Counted from the first letter of the stretch, positions 48,564 to 58,201 are shown. The stretch: DNA of 64,000 nucleotides from Bin87 sp965220055 (GCA_965220055.1 CBDCPE010000004.1:682001-746000), one strand, 5' to 3'. Notes: generated by a model not told the origin, from the letters alone. Numbers and translations are program-made.

Positions 48564-49931
48564 ATGAACATCACTAAGCATATTGGCGAATACGTCACCG
48601 GCACCGATATCGAGGACTTCCCACCCGATGCCATCGAAGCCGCCAAGGCGGCCATGATGGACTGCCTGGCATGCATGCTGGCCGGCTCCCGGGAATCCCT
48701 GTCGGACATCCTCTGCCGCTACGTCGCGGCCGAGGCGGCCGCCCCCGCCGCCAGCGTCGTGGGTCGGGGATTTCGGACCTCCGCAGCCAACGCCGCCCTG
48801 GTCAACGGGGCAATGGCCCACGCTCTCGACTACGATGACATTACCCAGGTCACCAAGACGCACCCCACCGCAGTCCTGCTGCCCGCTGCTCTGGCCGTAG
48901 CCGAGGAGTGCGGCGCCTCCGGCCGGGACATGTTGCTGGGTTACATGTCCGGGTTCGAGGTAGCCTGCGCCGTGGGCGAGTCCTTGAGTGAAGCCTACTA
49001 CGATGACCTGGGATGGCATCCCACTGGCCCCCTGGGCGCCGTCGGGTCGGCGGCAGCCGCGAGCCGGATCATGTCGCTGGACCCCGAACAGACGGCGATG
49101 GCTATCTCGCTGGCCGCGTCCCAGGCATCAGGGCTGCGACAAAACTTCGGCACCATGACCAAGCCCTTCCACGCCGGAGACGCTGCCCGGGCCGGCGTGG
49201 TATCGGCCAAGCTGGTCAGGGACGGCTTCACCTCCAGTCCGGATGCCCTGGAGGGACGTTTCGGGTTCATTCGGGCCTTCTCGGGGGGCCAGGGTTTCGA
49301 CAGCCAGCAGGTGGCGGAGAACCTGGGCAAAAAGCTCTACCTGGTGGAATCCGGCATCGAAATAAAGAAGTACCCCTGCTGCGGCAGCGCCCACCTGGCT
49401 CTTGACGCTACCTTCGACCTGCTGTCCCAGGGCGCTATAGACCCGGAGGCCGTCGACCGTATCGATGTGATGGTGGACTTTGACCCGCCGCGCTCGCTGA
49501 TCCATTCGCGCCCGGTGTCGTCACTGGAGGGCAAGTTCAGCATGCAGTATTGTCTGGCAGCCGCCCTGCTGGACCGCCGGGTGGGGCTGCAGTCCTTCAC
49601 CGACGACCAGGTGATGCGTCCCGAGGCCCAGGCGATGATCCCCCGCATTGACATGCGCCGCATCCCGGGCAACGAGGGCAAGCCAAGCTGGACCGAGGGC
49701 TACCACCAAGTTGACGTACAGTTGAAGGACGGAAGCACACTCCGGCAACAGGCGCACCGCGCCAGCAGCGGCGCCCTGCGGGGCGTCACAGTGGAGGATA
49801 TCCGCGAGAAGTTCCGGGACTGCGCGTCTCAGTCACTGTCCGAAGCAACGACGGCGAAAGTCCTGGCCCGCCTGGACCTGCTGGAAGAAGGGGCACCTAT
49901 CAACGGTTTGGTGGATTTGCTCCGGGGCTGA
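48564..49931 (+). CDS. MmgE/PrpD family protein (2-methylcitrate dehydratase-like)
   Basis: 455 residues from MNITKHIGEYVTGTDIEDFP. All-helical N-terminal domain with LVNGAMAHALDYDDITQVTK THPTAVLLPAAL and GYMSGFEVACAVGESLSEAY, then SLAASQASGLRQNFGTMTKP FHAGDAARAGVVSAKLV, then the C-terminal lid (KKYPCCGSAHLALDATFDLL). The conserved HALDYDD, HP and KPFHAG blocks are present. Family members dehydrate methylcitrate or isomerise related acids such as aconitate; here the substrate is unknown. Intact, with GGAG 8 bp before ATG. Part of a scattered set of organic-acid enzymes in this window. Confidence 0.9.
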   Translation: MNITKHIGEYVTGTDIEDFPPDAIEAAKAAMMDCLACMLAGSRESLSDILCRYVAAEAAAPAASVVGRGFRTSAANAALVNGAMAHALDYDDITQVTKTHPTAVLLPAALAVAEECGASGRDMLLGYMSGFEVACAVGESLSEAYYDDLGWHPTGPLGAVGSAAAASRIMSLDPEQTAMAISLAASQASGLRQNFGTMTKPFHAGDAARAGVVSAKLVRDGFTSSPDALEGRFGFIRAFSGGQGFDSQQVAENLGKKLYLVESGIEIKKYPCCGSAHLALDATFDLLSQGAIDPEAVDRIDVMVDFDPPRSLIHSRPVSSLEGKFSMQYCLAAALLDRRVGLQSFTDDQVMRPEAQAMIPRIDMRRIPGNEGKPSWTEGYHQVDVQLKDGSTLRQQAHRASSGALRGVTVEDIREKFRDCASQSLSEATTAKVLARLDLLEEGAPINGLVDLLRG

Positions 49932-50167
49932 ACTTCTCGGACGGCTCCCGTCACAGCCGGAATAAATGTAGAGCGTCAGGCCGTCCCCGAACCTCTACAC
50001 GGCCGCCAGCGCATTGCCTCACATAAAATGCTACCGAAAATTCGGAGGCAGCCACGTGGGTAGAGGCATAAGCAGGATGGCAAAACGAGAACTATTGGCA
50101 ACACTACGAGACCGTTACCGGTGCTCTTCCAAGAAGGACAAGAGCCGGATCCTCGACGAGTTCATCG

Positions 50168-51599
50168 GTAACAGTTCAGAGTTGAGGGGAAGTGAGCAGT
50201 TGACGGCAGGCAGCGATGGGGTTGAGAGCTTGTGCTCGCCAGGTGCCGAAGATTGAGGCCAGTGTCATCTTGGTGTCGGTGCCCTGCGCTGAGCGGGTGC
50301 CCCCGCTGACCTTGCGGCTGACCACCAAATGGCGCAGGCTGCGCTCGGCGGCATTGTTGTCCGGCGGCACTTCCGGTTGGGCCACGAAGACGAAGAGTTC
50401 CTTGATGTGCTTCTCCATGCGTCGGCACAGTCTGGCCGGGACGGCCGACGGGTCGTCCCGGAATGGACGGCAGAGGGCCAGCAGTCGCCTTTCCAGGGTC
50501 AGTTGGGCGGTGCGGCGTGGTGGTTCTGAAGGGTGGGTAAAGGTCGTGGCCTGACGGTAGAGTTGGTGGACGGCGTCAGCCCACTGGGCCAGTGATCTAT
50601 CATCAGGGTAGAGGACACGCAGGTCGTGGATGTCCCGCAGCAGGTGAGCCCAGCAGCGTTGCTTGGGACCGTCGTAATGGTGGTAGGCGGCATAGAAGTC
50701 GCTGACCAGCACGCCAGCAAACTCCTTGCCCAGGACTTCGTCGACCACGGCCTTGCCCCGACCACGCCGCAGGAAGTACCGCTGGTCGGAGGTGCTGAAA
50801 GTCCACACGTAGCCGTTGTGTCCGTCTTCACGCCAGCCGGTCTCATCGGCGTGGACCACTGGGCTGCCGCGGACGCGCTCCAGTATGCCCGCCAGTTCGG
50901 TCTGCGCTTTGCCCGCCACGGTGCGTGTGGCATTTACGATGGCACCCAGGCTGAGGCGCAGCCCGTGCACGGTGTCCAGGTACCATTGGATGGTGCGTAA
51001 CGGCAGCCTGGCCTCCTCCCGCAGGGCTGCAATCAGGCTGATGACATTGACCCCCAGACGCTGCTTGCCCATCACCACGCCGTCCAGTTGTGCTTTGGGA
51101 ACACAGCAGCGTCGGCACTGTGGACAGGTGCGGGCCAGGTAAACGTGCTCGGTTACCTGCGCCGGAACCTGGGGCAGGTCGATGACCTCCCGAGTGCGCT
51201 GGGCCCAGCCTCCGGACAAGTGGGTCCCGCAGTCGGGACACTGCTCCACCACATGCTCCACTCGGTGGGTGGGCGTCATGCGGGATCGGGCAAAGCCGTG
51301 AAACCGGGGTTTGCGTGGCTCCTTGGGACGTGCTGGCTCCCGGTCCGCTTTGGGCTTCAGACCGGGCATCCGGCGGGAGCTTTGGGGTTTGGCTTGGCCT
51401 TCCAACTGGGCAATCCGCTTCTCCAGCCGCTCGATGATGGCTTGCTGGCGGACTATGATGCCAATCAGGACATCCCGGTCAGCTGCCCTGAGATTGATTT
51501 CGGTATCCATCCCAGTTATATGACATAACCACCGCCCCCAAAGCCAGCCACCCGCAAACCAAGTTCGCCCAATTCACCCCACCAACTCTGAACAGTTAC
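50168..51599 (-). mobile_element. IS66-family element, copy 2
   Basis: Ends GTAACAGTTCAGAG and CTCTGAACAGTTAC. Same length and content as copy 1, in the opposite orientation. Inserted inside the rve-transposase gene after LDEFI, with a near-perfect 8-bp repeat. Confidence 0.94.
50176..51510 (-). CDS. IS66-family transposase TnpC (copy 2)
   Basis: 444 residues, residue-for-residue identical to the 11659-12993 product. Coiled coil, CPDC/CPQC zinc ribbon and DDE blocks HADETGWRED, SDFYAAYHHY and NNAAERSLRHL. Intact and potentially active. Confidence 0.95.
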   Translation of the reverse strand: MDTEINLRAADRDVLIGIIVRQQAIIERLEKRIAQLEGQAKPQSSRRMPGLKPKADREPARPKEPRKPRFHGFARSRMTPTHRVEHVVEQCPDCGTHLSGGWAQRTREVIDLPQVPAQVTEHVYLARTCPQCRRCCVPKAQLDGVVMGKQRLGVNVISLIAALREEARLPLRTIQWYLDTVHGLRLSLGAIVNATRTVAGKAQTELAGILERVRGSPVVHADETGWREDGHNGYVWTFSTSDQRYFLRRGRGKAVVDEVLGKEFAGVLVSDFYAAYHHYDGPKQRCWAHLLRDIHDLRVLYPDDRSLAQWADAVHQLYRQATTFTHPSEPPRRTAQLTLERRLLALCRPFRDDPSAVPARLCRRMEKHIKELFVFVAQPEVPPDNNAAERSLRHLVVSRKVSGGTRSAQGTDTKMTLASIFGTWRAQALNPIAACRQLLTSPQL

Positions 51600-53149
51600 T
51601 TTCATCGCGGTCACTGGACACCATCGGAAGCACGGCATCAGGTTGCTCGGGAAGCTTGACGACCACGAAGACACAACGCGTTTGGTAAAAAGCCGGCGCA
51701 TTTACGATGAGGTCGTCAAGGAAGCGGTGATCGTGATCTGGCAAACTGCTGACCGTATTTGCGGAAAACGCCTGAAGGCGGCGCTGCCCCACCTGGTGGA
51801 CTCCATGGGCACCTCGATCTTGATCCTGAGGTACGAGACCGGCTGTTGGCGGCCAGTGCGGCCAGTGCGGCCACTCTCGACCGTCTCCTGAAGCCGATCC
51901 GTCCCACAGCAGGCAGCCGGCGCAGACGCCGGCGTCGGCAATCGATGGGCAAACGTGTTCCGGTACGCACCTACAATGATTGGAACGGACCGCCGCCGGG
52001 CTTTCTGGAAATAGACTTGGTGCTTCACAGCGGTGGACCACTGTCCGGATCATTCATCCACAGCCTGGTCGCCACCGAGGTCTGCACCGGTTGGACTGAA
52101 GCCGTTCCCCTCCTGGCCAGGGAGCAGTCCCTAGTTGTGGAGGGACTGGAAGCCATCGGGCAGCGGTTGCCTTTCCGCATCCGCGGTATCGACTCTGACA
52201 ACTACGGCGCGTTCATCAGCGAGACGCTGATCCAGTACTGTGTAGATCGCGGCATCGAGTTCACCCGGTCGCGAGCATACCGCAGCAACGACCAGGCCTG
52301 GATCGAGCAGAAGAATGGCTCCGTGGCACGGCGTTTCGTCGGTCATGATCGTTACTCGGGGCAAGTTGCCGGTCAGACCATGGCACCGGTACGGGGCGTT
52401 GCGTCTGTACGTGAACTTCTTCCAGCCTTCGTTCAAGCTGATCGACAAGACCCGGGACGGCGCCACCATCGTCAAACGTTACAGTCCGCCGACCCTGCCC
52501 TGCGACCGGTTGATCCAGCATGATGAAACCAGCGATGAGATCAGGGCCGCGCTGACGGAGTACCGGGCCAGGCTGGATCCGGTGCTGTTGCTGCATACCA
52601 TCCGTGAAGCCCAGTCGGCCTTGGTGGCGGCGACCGCTCCGGAAGTGCGGGAAACGCCGTCAGGCGAAAGTCTCAGCAAGTTCCTGGCCAAGTTGCCGAG
52701 GCTGTGGCGCCAGGGTGAGGTCCGACCTACTCACGCAGCTCGCGTGCGAGGTCCCCGGCACTGGCGAACCCGCAAGGACCTTTTCGAGGGTGTTTGGGGC
52801 GAGTGGTGGTCTGGTTGCAGGCCGAGCCGGGTGCTGCTGGCAAGGTTGCAATCGGAACACCCGGACCGGTTCACCACCGCCGTTTACAGTGGCCGGACGC
52901 GGTTGCTGTTCGCAACGCGGGGCGCGGCGATTTTGCCCGAGGCGGGGCAACCGTCAGGGTCGCCCGGCATGCCGCGGACAAGCGGCGGCTATGTCAACGA
53001 CGGTCTTGGGCTCGTATAAAATAAGCCGGCCGCCCCGTTGGTCGGCGGCGGCCGGCAGCGTTTGTTTCGTCGTCGTAGCGGAGCTGCAACAGCCTCGGTG
53101 TCGATGCGTTCAGCTTTTCGTCCGGCGGCCGCGCTGGTTGCCCAACCGG

Positions 53150-53283
53150 TTGGGTTTGACCAGCAGGACGAATCGGCGCCGCTGGCCGACGCGGTGGACA
53201 CGTTCAACAAGCTGGAGACCGCCCACAAGCACATGCAGATCATACCGGGCGCGGGCCACAACGACCTGATGTCCCTCTATTAG
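53150..53283 (+). pseudogene. C-terminal fragment of an alpha/beta-hydrolase
   Basis: LADAVDTFNKLETAHKHMQI IPGAGHNDLMSLY and stop: this looks like the catalytic-His end (GAGHND) of an alpha/beta hydrolase. Upstream coding similarity is lost by about 53140. It abuts the next fragment at about 53283, suggesting a deletion joined two gene remnants. Confidence 0.55.
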
Positions 53284-53284
53284 C

Positions 53285-53700
53285 AGGGTGGCCTATCAGG
53301 AATAGAGCGTGGGCGATGCATCCCACGATCGTGATGACGACGGCCCGAAGAAAGCCGCGGACCACCCAAGTGTTCTCGAATGACGTAGCAGCTTCGGCGA
53401 CCTGCCGCATATCCCGGAGGTAGTATCCGAAGATGCAGCCTTTGATAACCAGAATCGTTGCTGCCTTGAGAGTGGAGGGGACGGTCGGATCGCCTGCCAA
53501 TACGTTCGCCAACAGGGCGATCATATCCCCGAGGAGAGAACCCGCGGCGACAGCGAGGGTGATACAGGTAAGCCATCCGCGAACCAGGGAATCACGTCGC
53601 TCGGGGTCCGCCGTGGCCTTTTGCGACCACCACCGGGTGAGAAATAGAAACCGGGGAAACGCAACAATGACCGAAGCAAGCGCGGTCGCCTGATCACTTG
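53285..53700 (-). pseudogene. Membrane protein fragment, DUF5671-like
   Basis: Reads ATALASVIVAFPRFLFLTRW, WSQKATADPERRDSLVRGWL TCITLAVAAGSLLGDMIALL and ANVLAGDPTVPSTLKAATIL VIKGCIFGYYLRDMRQ, then a last hydrophobic segment AVVITIVGCIAHALFLIGHP. Four likely membrane helices with the DPERR..VR.WL pattern of DUF5671 proteins. It lacks the N-terminus, and the C-terminus runs into the hydrolase fragment. Function of the family unknown. Confidence 0.55.
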
Positions 53701-54206
53701 CCGGGGCGTAACCCCGCTACGCCACCTCCGGGGCTCCGCTTCGGTCGCAGGTACTTCTTCCGACCGACGTTGGGCACGACTTTCTTATGCGGAAAGGTTC
53801 GACGTCGCTCGGTCATCCGGCATTGGGGTTTATCTTAACGGCGCCGTCCTTGCCTTTTCGCGCGGTCTGGATCCCGACCAACGGAACGGTTCGCATTGCC
53901 GCAGAACAAGCAGGAACCGGTTACTTCTTTCGAACTGCGGGCCCCATCCCTCTCCGAAAGTCCCTCCGACGATAACACGTTGCACCTTATGCTACCCGCC
54001 AGTGCAGTCAGTCAGGCTTCACAACCCGAGACCAACTATCGTTCATCATATCCAGACGCCAGGGCGCAGCCCTGGACGCCACCCAGCGTACCAAGGAAAT
54101 CTCCGGATGCGAGGCGGCCTCAAGTTTTTTGACACGCCCAACGCTGCATCTATAATTGCGGTCATAGCGCTCAAGGCTCCAGGCCACACGCAAAGGAGAT
54201 TGCGAT
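53701..54206. other. Intergenic region without recognised gene
   Basis: About 500 bp. Short open frames exist (for example 53787-53975) but have unnatural composition and no homology I can recognise. It ends with AAGGAGATTGCGAT, the ribosome site of the dehydrogenase gene. Confidence 0.5.
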
Positions 54207-55172
54207 ATGCCCACGTGGAACGTTGCGTATTTCAGCGGAGTAGGTGGACGCCCGCAGGTGATGCTGGACAATGCCCCTGACGATTTGGAGGTCACGGTCG
54301 TGGACCCCTCGCTATCGGAGGCCGAAAAGATCGAGCTTTGCCGCGACGCCGATGCTCTCATCACCAGCGATCTCTCGACCAATGTGCTGAGGGAATGTCC
54401 CAAGGTTAAATTGATCCAGACCCTCAGCGCCGGCTACGACCGGCTGGACCTCGAGTCCATCCTGGAGATGGGAATACCGGTGGCGAACAACGGAGGCGCC
54501 AACGCCATCTCGGTTTCGGAGCAGACCCTTGCCCTGATGATCGGCATCGGCAGAAACCTCATGGCCCAATGGGAGAGCACCACCAGGCAACGCCAATGGC
54601 GGGGCAGTCTTTATCAAACCGACCTGTCGGAGGTTACCGACAAAACCGTGGGTATCGTGGGTCTGGGCCGCATAGGCCGGCAGGTGGCCAAACGGCTCAC
54701 CGGGTTCGACACCCGCACCATCTATTACGACGTCGAGGACATTCCAGGCGACGTTCAGCTGGAAGTCAAGGCCGAGCCTGTGTCATTCGATGAACTGTTG
54801 GAGACCTCCGACATCGTCACCCTCCACGTGCCGTTGACCCGGCGCACCCGTGGGATGATGTCCGACCGCGAGTTTGCCATGATGAAGCCCACGGCTTTCC
54901 TGATAAACCTTTGTCGTGGCCCGGTGGTGGACGAGGCGGCGCTGTATCGTGCCCTGACGGAAGGACAGATTGCCGGCGCCGGGTTGGATGTCCTTGAGGT
55001 GGAACCGACGCCGGCGGACAACCCGTTGTTCGACCTGGACAACGTGATCATCACCCCGCACATGGCGGGCCAAAGCAGCGAAACCGCGCTGCGGGCGGCC
55101 CATTTCGCTTACGGCAACATCCTGCGAGTGCTTTCCGGTGAGGAAGCGGAATCGTTGGTTACACCCGAATAA
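54207..55172 (+). CDS. D-isomer 2-hydroxyacid dehydrogenase
   Basis: 321 residues from MPTWNVAYFSGVGGRPQVML, with AAGGAG 10 bp before ATG. Rossmann NAD-binding block KTVGIVGLGRIGRQVAKRLT at about residues 148-167. Catalytic Arg in LINLCRGPVVDEAALYRAL, Glu in GAGLDVLEVEPTPADNPL and His in VIITPHMAGQSSE. It reduces 2-oxoacids or oxidises D-2-hydroxyacids (phosphoglycerate, glyoxylate or similar). Same strand as the FAH-like gene 155 bp downstream, so the two may share a pathway. Intact. Confidence 0.93.
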   Translation: MPTWNVAYFSGVGGRPQVMLDNAPDDLEVTVVDPSLSEAEKIELCRDADALITSDLSTNVLRECPKVKLIQTLSAGYDRLDLESILEMGIPVANNGGANAISVSEQTLALMIGIGRNLMAQWESTTRQRQWRGSLYQTDLSEVTDKTVGIVGLGRIGRQVAKRLTGFDTRTIYYDVEDIPGDVQLEVKAEPVSFDELLETSDIVTLHVPLTRRTRGMMSDREFAMMKPTAFLINLCRGPVVDEAALYRALTEGQIAGAGLDVLEVEPTPADNPLFDLDNVIITPHMAGQSSETALRAAHFAYGNILRVLSGEEAESLVTPE

Positions 55173-55327
55173 CCCTCACGCGCACTGACCACTAATCAGT
55201 CATTGCGAGCGAAGCGTGGCAATCTCGTCAGGGTATCCCCCGGTCGCTACGGGGACGATATCGCCAGGTCGCTGCGTTCTTTGCGAGGACGGGCTGGGTG
55301 GTGTGAGACTGCAAAAGGAGTATCCCC

Positions 55328-56110
55328 ATGATTTGGTGCCGCTTTCAGTTAGACGGCAAGACCAGCTTTGGCATCGTCGACGGCGACAACGTGACAGAGG
55401 TGTGGGGCAACCCACTGGATGACTATGCCGTCACCAACCATTCCTATGCCCTGGACCGGGTGAAGCTGGTGGCGCCCATCGCGCCTCCCATGCTGTACGC
55501 CGCGGGGCCCAACTATCGGGGGCACGTCGAGGGTATGGCGGCGCGGCGGGGTGCGCCACCCGTGTATCCCGACCGGCCGTCACCCAACTATCGGTCGGTC
55601 CATGCCATTATCGGGACGGAAGAAAACATCGTCGTTCCCAGCGACTCTTCCGGCGCCGTCCAGCCGGAGGGCCAATTGGCGGTGGTCATCGGCAAGAAGG
55701 CTCGCAAGGTGCCGGCGAGCCAAGCCCTGGACTACGTGTTCGGCTACACCATCGGCAACGACATCAGCCAGCGGCCCTGGCAGCAAGCCGATCGCACCAT
55801 GTTCCGGGGCAAGAACTGCGACACCTGGAAACCCATGGGGCCGTGGGTCGTCACCGATCTGGACCCCGAGGGTTTTCGCATCATCGTCCGCCACAACGGA
55901 CAGGTGTGGGAGGACTTCTCGTCCGCCGACCAGATCTGGGACACCGCCACGTGGATCCACGAGCTCAGCAACTACGCCACCCTGTACCCCGGCGACGTAC
56001 TCTGGATGGGCACCCAGGGCGCAGACGGCGACATGTTCCCCGGCGATACCATCGAGGTGGACATCAGCGGCATCGGCACGCTCCGGAACTACGTGGTGGG
56101 GGAGGAGTAA
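55328..56110 (+). CDS. Fumarylacetoacetate hydrolase family protein
   Basis: 260 residues from MIWCRFQLDGKTSFGIVDGD; AAAAGGAG lies 8 bp upstream. FAH fold: MLYAAGPNYRGHVEGMAARR, QPEGQLAVVIGKKARKVPAS (metal Glu), YVFGYTIGNDISQRPWQQAD (Asp), KNCDTWKPMGPWVV and GDVLWMGTQGADGDMFPGDT IEVDISGIGTLRN. Family members cleave C-C bonds in oxo-acids or hydrate/decarboxylate them, with Mg. Exact substrate unknown. Its last third is duplicated downstream (56521-56760). Confidence 0.92.
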   Translation: MIWCRFQLDGKTSFGIVDGDNVTEVWGNPLDDYAVTNHSYALDRVKLVAPIAPPMLYAAGPNYRGHVEGMAARRGAPPVYPDRPSPNYRSVHAIIGTEENIVVPSDSSGAVQPEGQLAVVIGKKARKVPASQALDYVFGYTIGNDISQRPWQQADRTMFRGKNCDTWKPMGPWVVTDLDPEGFRIIVRHNGQVWEDFSSADQIWDTATWIHELSNYATLYPGDVLWMGTQGADGDMFPGDTIEVDISGIGTLRNYVVGEE

Positions 56111-56135
56111 GCTGGGCGGTACACCCCCAAGATCG

Positions 56136-56520
56136 GCTGATTTGGGCCATCTCACCGGGCATTTTCAGGACGTCAACGGCCGTTTTGAAGCCGTCGACAA
56201 GGGGTTTTAGGGGTGTCGAATTCCCGGGACTTTGGCGATCTCACGGGGCCTTTTCAGGCTGCCAAGGCCCGTTTTGCAGCCGTCGACAGGGGGTTCGGGC
56301 CGTCTGCAACCCGAGATATTAGTGATCTCGCCGGGACTTTTCGCACCGTCAACGGCCATTTCGGAGCCGCCGGCAGAGGGTTTTCGGAGTGTCGCACACG
56401 ACGGATTTGACGATCTCACCGGGCTTTTTCAGGGCATCAACGACCGTTTGCGAGCCGTCAACATGGGGTTTTCGCCGTGTCGATTTCCCTAGATTTTGGC
56501 CATCTCGCCGGGTGTCCCAC
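56136..56520. repeat. 88-bp degenerate tandem repeat, 4.4 units
   Basis: Anchor word ATCTCaCcGGG recurs at 56149, 56238, 56325, 56413 and 56502, spacing 89, 87, 88 and 89. Each unit also has TTTTCAGG, GTCAACGGCCGTTTTG, AGCCGTCGAC, GGGGTTTT and GTGTCGA. The arms GTCAACGGC and GCCGTCGAC can form a stem of about 9 bp with one mismatch. The spacing is not a multiple of three and stops occur, so it is not coding. It sits exactly between the FAH gene and its partial copy. Confidence 0.88.
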
Positions 56521-56760
56521 CCGGGCTTTCGGATCATCGTCCGCCACAACGGCGAGGTGTGCAAGGACTTCTCATCGGCCGACCATATCTGGGACACCGC
56601 CACTTGGATCCATGAACTGAGCAACCACGCCATCGTCTACCCGGGCGACATCCTCTGGATGGGCACCGAGGGCGCCGACGGCGACATGTTCCCTGGCGAC
56701 ACCATAGAAGTCGAGATCAGCGGAATCGGCACGCTATGGAACTACGTAGTGGCGGAGAAG
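56521..56760 (+). pseudogene. Partial duplicate of the FAH-family gene (3' third)
   Basis: Reads GFRIIVRHNGEVCKDFSSAD HIWDTATWIHELSNHAIVYP GDILWMGTEGADGDMFPGDT IEVEISGIGTLWNYVVAEK, matching 55876-56108. About 85-90% identical in DNA by eye. No start, no N-terminal two thirds. Probably the surviving end of a second full FAH gene or of a tandem duplication. Confidence 0.88.
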
Positions 56761-57259
56761 GTATCGATGGGCGAATCTATTCGATGCCTCACGAGGACGT
56801 TACGCATTCAGCGGATCGTGGCGAGGAAGTTTAGGGTAGGGGTTTTTGGCGAATTGATGGGGAATGATACAGGTGGAAGCCGGCCGGCTCGGCGCGTTGA
56901 CACCGTTACTAGCTGCGCCAGCCTGCGGATGATCGAGTGTTTTACCGGTGCTATCTAATGGTTCCAGTTGTCAGCACAGGTGAAGGACAAACGGTGATCT
57001 TGAAGACTGACTATTCCCGCCTTGCGTCGCCGAAGCGATACAGGCTCAGCCTGCGTTGTTAGTGCTTTCGTGAAGCTTGCATTTCGAGCCACCGATTTCT
57101 CGGTCGTATCATCGAAACGCTTAGGCTTAGAGGTGAGCGGTTTATAATATCGGTCGCTCGTCACAATTCAGGCTTAGGTCTCATCTAGGCAGTACCCTTG
57201 CGGAGGCCCTGACACAACTCACTCGGGCCAATCAAGGAAACCAACGCTAGGAGCTCAAC
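56761..57259. other. Intergenic region before the Shedu-like gene
   Basis: About 500 bp with no supported gene. Base composition is lower in GC than the flanking metabolic genes. It ends with CTAGGAGCTCAAC, a clear ribosome site 7 bp before the next ATG. Confidence 0.5.
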
Positions 57260-58135
57260 ATGTCCTCCATTGCCATCGATTACGAAATAGAGCATGGTCC
57301 CCCGTATATGGCCAAGGAAGATTACGTCTCAATATGCAACGACGGGTACAGAGCACTCCTCGAGAAAGATCCGGAAGAACATGAAGTACAGGATTTTTTG
57401 GAAAGGCATCCCTCCCTTGTGCCCGGTCACTCTACGCCAGGAGCACGCTCGGGACATCCGCCGCTACATTGCAGTCTGATCGCGCAGCCAAAACTGTATG
57501 GTCTCGACAGATACATCCCTGACTTCATGTGGATATCTACCCACAGTGGATCGTGGTACCCGACTTTGATAGAAATCGAAAAGCCGGGGAAGAAAATCTT
57601 CAACAAAGATGGGACTCCATCGTCCAATTTCACCAGAGCCCGCAACCAACTCAATCAGTGGCGATCTTGGTTCAACAGCCCCTCGAATCAACAGCAATTC
57701 CTCGAACAGTACGGCATCCCGGATTACATGCGTATGCGAACTATGCAGTTGCACATGATCCTAATTTACGGACGGCGCTCCGAGTTCGCAAACGACCATC
57801 GGCTAACTCAACAAAGAGGCACGTTGCTTCCCGGCACAGATGAAGAGTTGATGTCCTTTGACGGGCTCCAGGCGGACGGTGATATCACCCAGGCTTTGAC
57901 TGTAAAAGCAGTCGGCCACGGCAGATATCATGCCATTACTGTTCCACCAGTGTTCACAACAGGACCACATCTCGCTAGTCGGCTTGTTTCGATAGACGGG
58001 ATGGGCGAAGCTATAGACAAGACCCCAAACATTCCTCCGGACCGGAAAGCCTTCTTGAAACGGCGGATCCCGTACTGGCGAAATTGGGCGTCCGCTCCTG
58101 GCGCCAAAGTTATCGGGCCAAACAGCGCGGAATAG
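57260..58135 (+). CDS. Shedu-like (DUF4263) nuclease-domain protein
   Basis: 291 residues from MSSIAIDYEIEHGPPYMAKE. The segment EEHEVQDFLERHPSLVPG, then LYGLDRYIPDFMWISTHSGS WYPTLIEIEKPGKKIFNKDG and TPSSNFTRARNQLNQWRSWF is the pattern of DUF4263/SduA PD-(D/E)XK domains: N-terminal Glu, PDF, LIEIEKP, then QL.QW. Shedu proteins are single-gene anti-phage effectors, though many DUF4263 proteins are untested. Composition is AT-richer than its neighbours, consistent with transfer. No partner gene adjoins: hyuAB faces it from the right. C-terminal 90 residues unassigned. Confidence 0.75.
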   Translation: MSSIAIDYEIEHGPPYMAKEDYVSICNDGYRALLEKDPEEHEVQDFLERHPSLVPGHSTPGARSGHPPLHCSLIAQPKLYGLDRYIPDFMWISTHSGSWYPTLIEIEKPGKKIFNKDGTPSSNFTRARNQLNQWRSWFNSPSNQQQFLEQYGIPDYMRMRTMQLHMILIYGRRSEFANDHRLTQQRGTLLPGTDEELMSFDGLQADGDITQALTVKAVGHGRYHAITVPPVFTTGPHLASRLVSIDGMGEAIDKTPNIPPDRKAFLKRRIPYWRNWASAPGAKVIGPNSAE

Positions 58136-58201
58136 CGACAAACGATAGGCAGCGATCCCCGTTGGACACTCTTTGTCGCCCCAGCCAGCCCTCGTGTTCT
58201 C

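Larger units (their letters stand above)
50080..52960 (+). pseudogene. rve (integrase-core) transposase, split and frameshifted
   Basis: Before IS66: MAKRELLATLRDRYRCSSKK DKSRILDEFI. After it: AVTGHHRKHGIRLLGKLDDH, VIWQTADRICGKRLKAALPH, then GPPPGFLEIDLVLHSGGPLS (Asp), IRGIDSDNYGAFISETLIQY (Asp) and QAWIEQKNGSVARRFVGHDR (Glu region). After another shift it has ALRLYVNFFQPSFKLIDKTR to AARVRGPRHWRTRKDLFEGV. A 9-bp in-frame duplication (AGTGCGGCC near 51855) and several indels are present. The C-terminal 30 residues are scrambled. Confidence 0.82.
50024..52990 (+). mobile_element. rve-transposase IS, copy 2, interrupted by IS66
   Basis: Left end AAAATGCTACCGAAAATTCG resembles the inverted end of the copy at 1052-2757. 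Right end not found; similarity fades near 52990. Target-like duplication of about 8 bp (GTTCATCG / TTTCATCG, one mismatch) flanks the inner IS66. Confidence 0.7.

Noticed and set aside
53701..54206. tRNA or small RNA candidate in the GC-rich stretch near 53700-53760
   Set aside because: No cloverleaf or conserved T-loop could be drawn.
56136..56520. Possible CRISPR array or coding repeat (DLTG.F pattern in one frame)
   Set aside because: Units are head to tail without spacers, the period is about 88 rather than a multiple of three, and stops fall in each frame.
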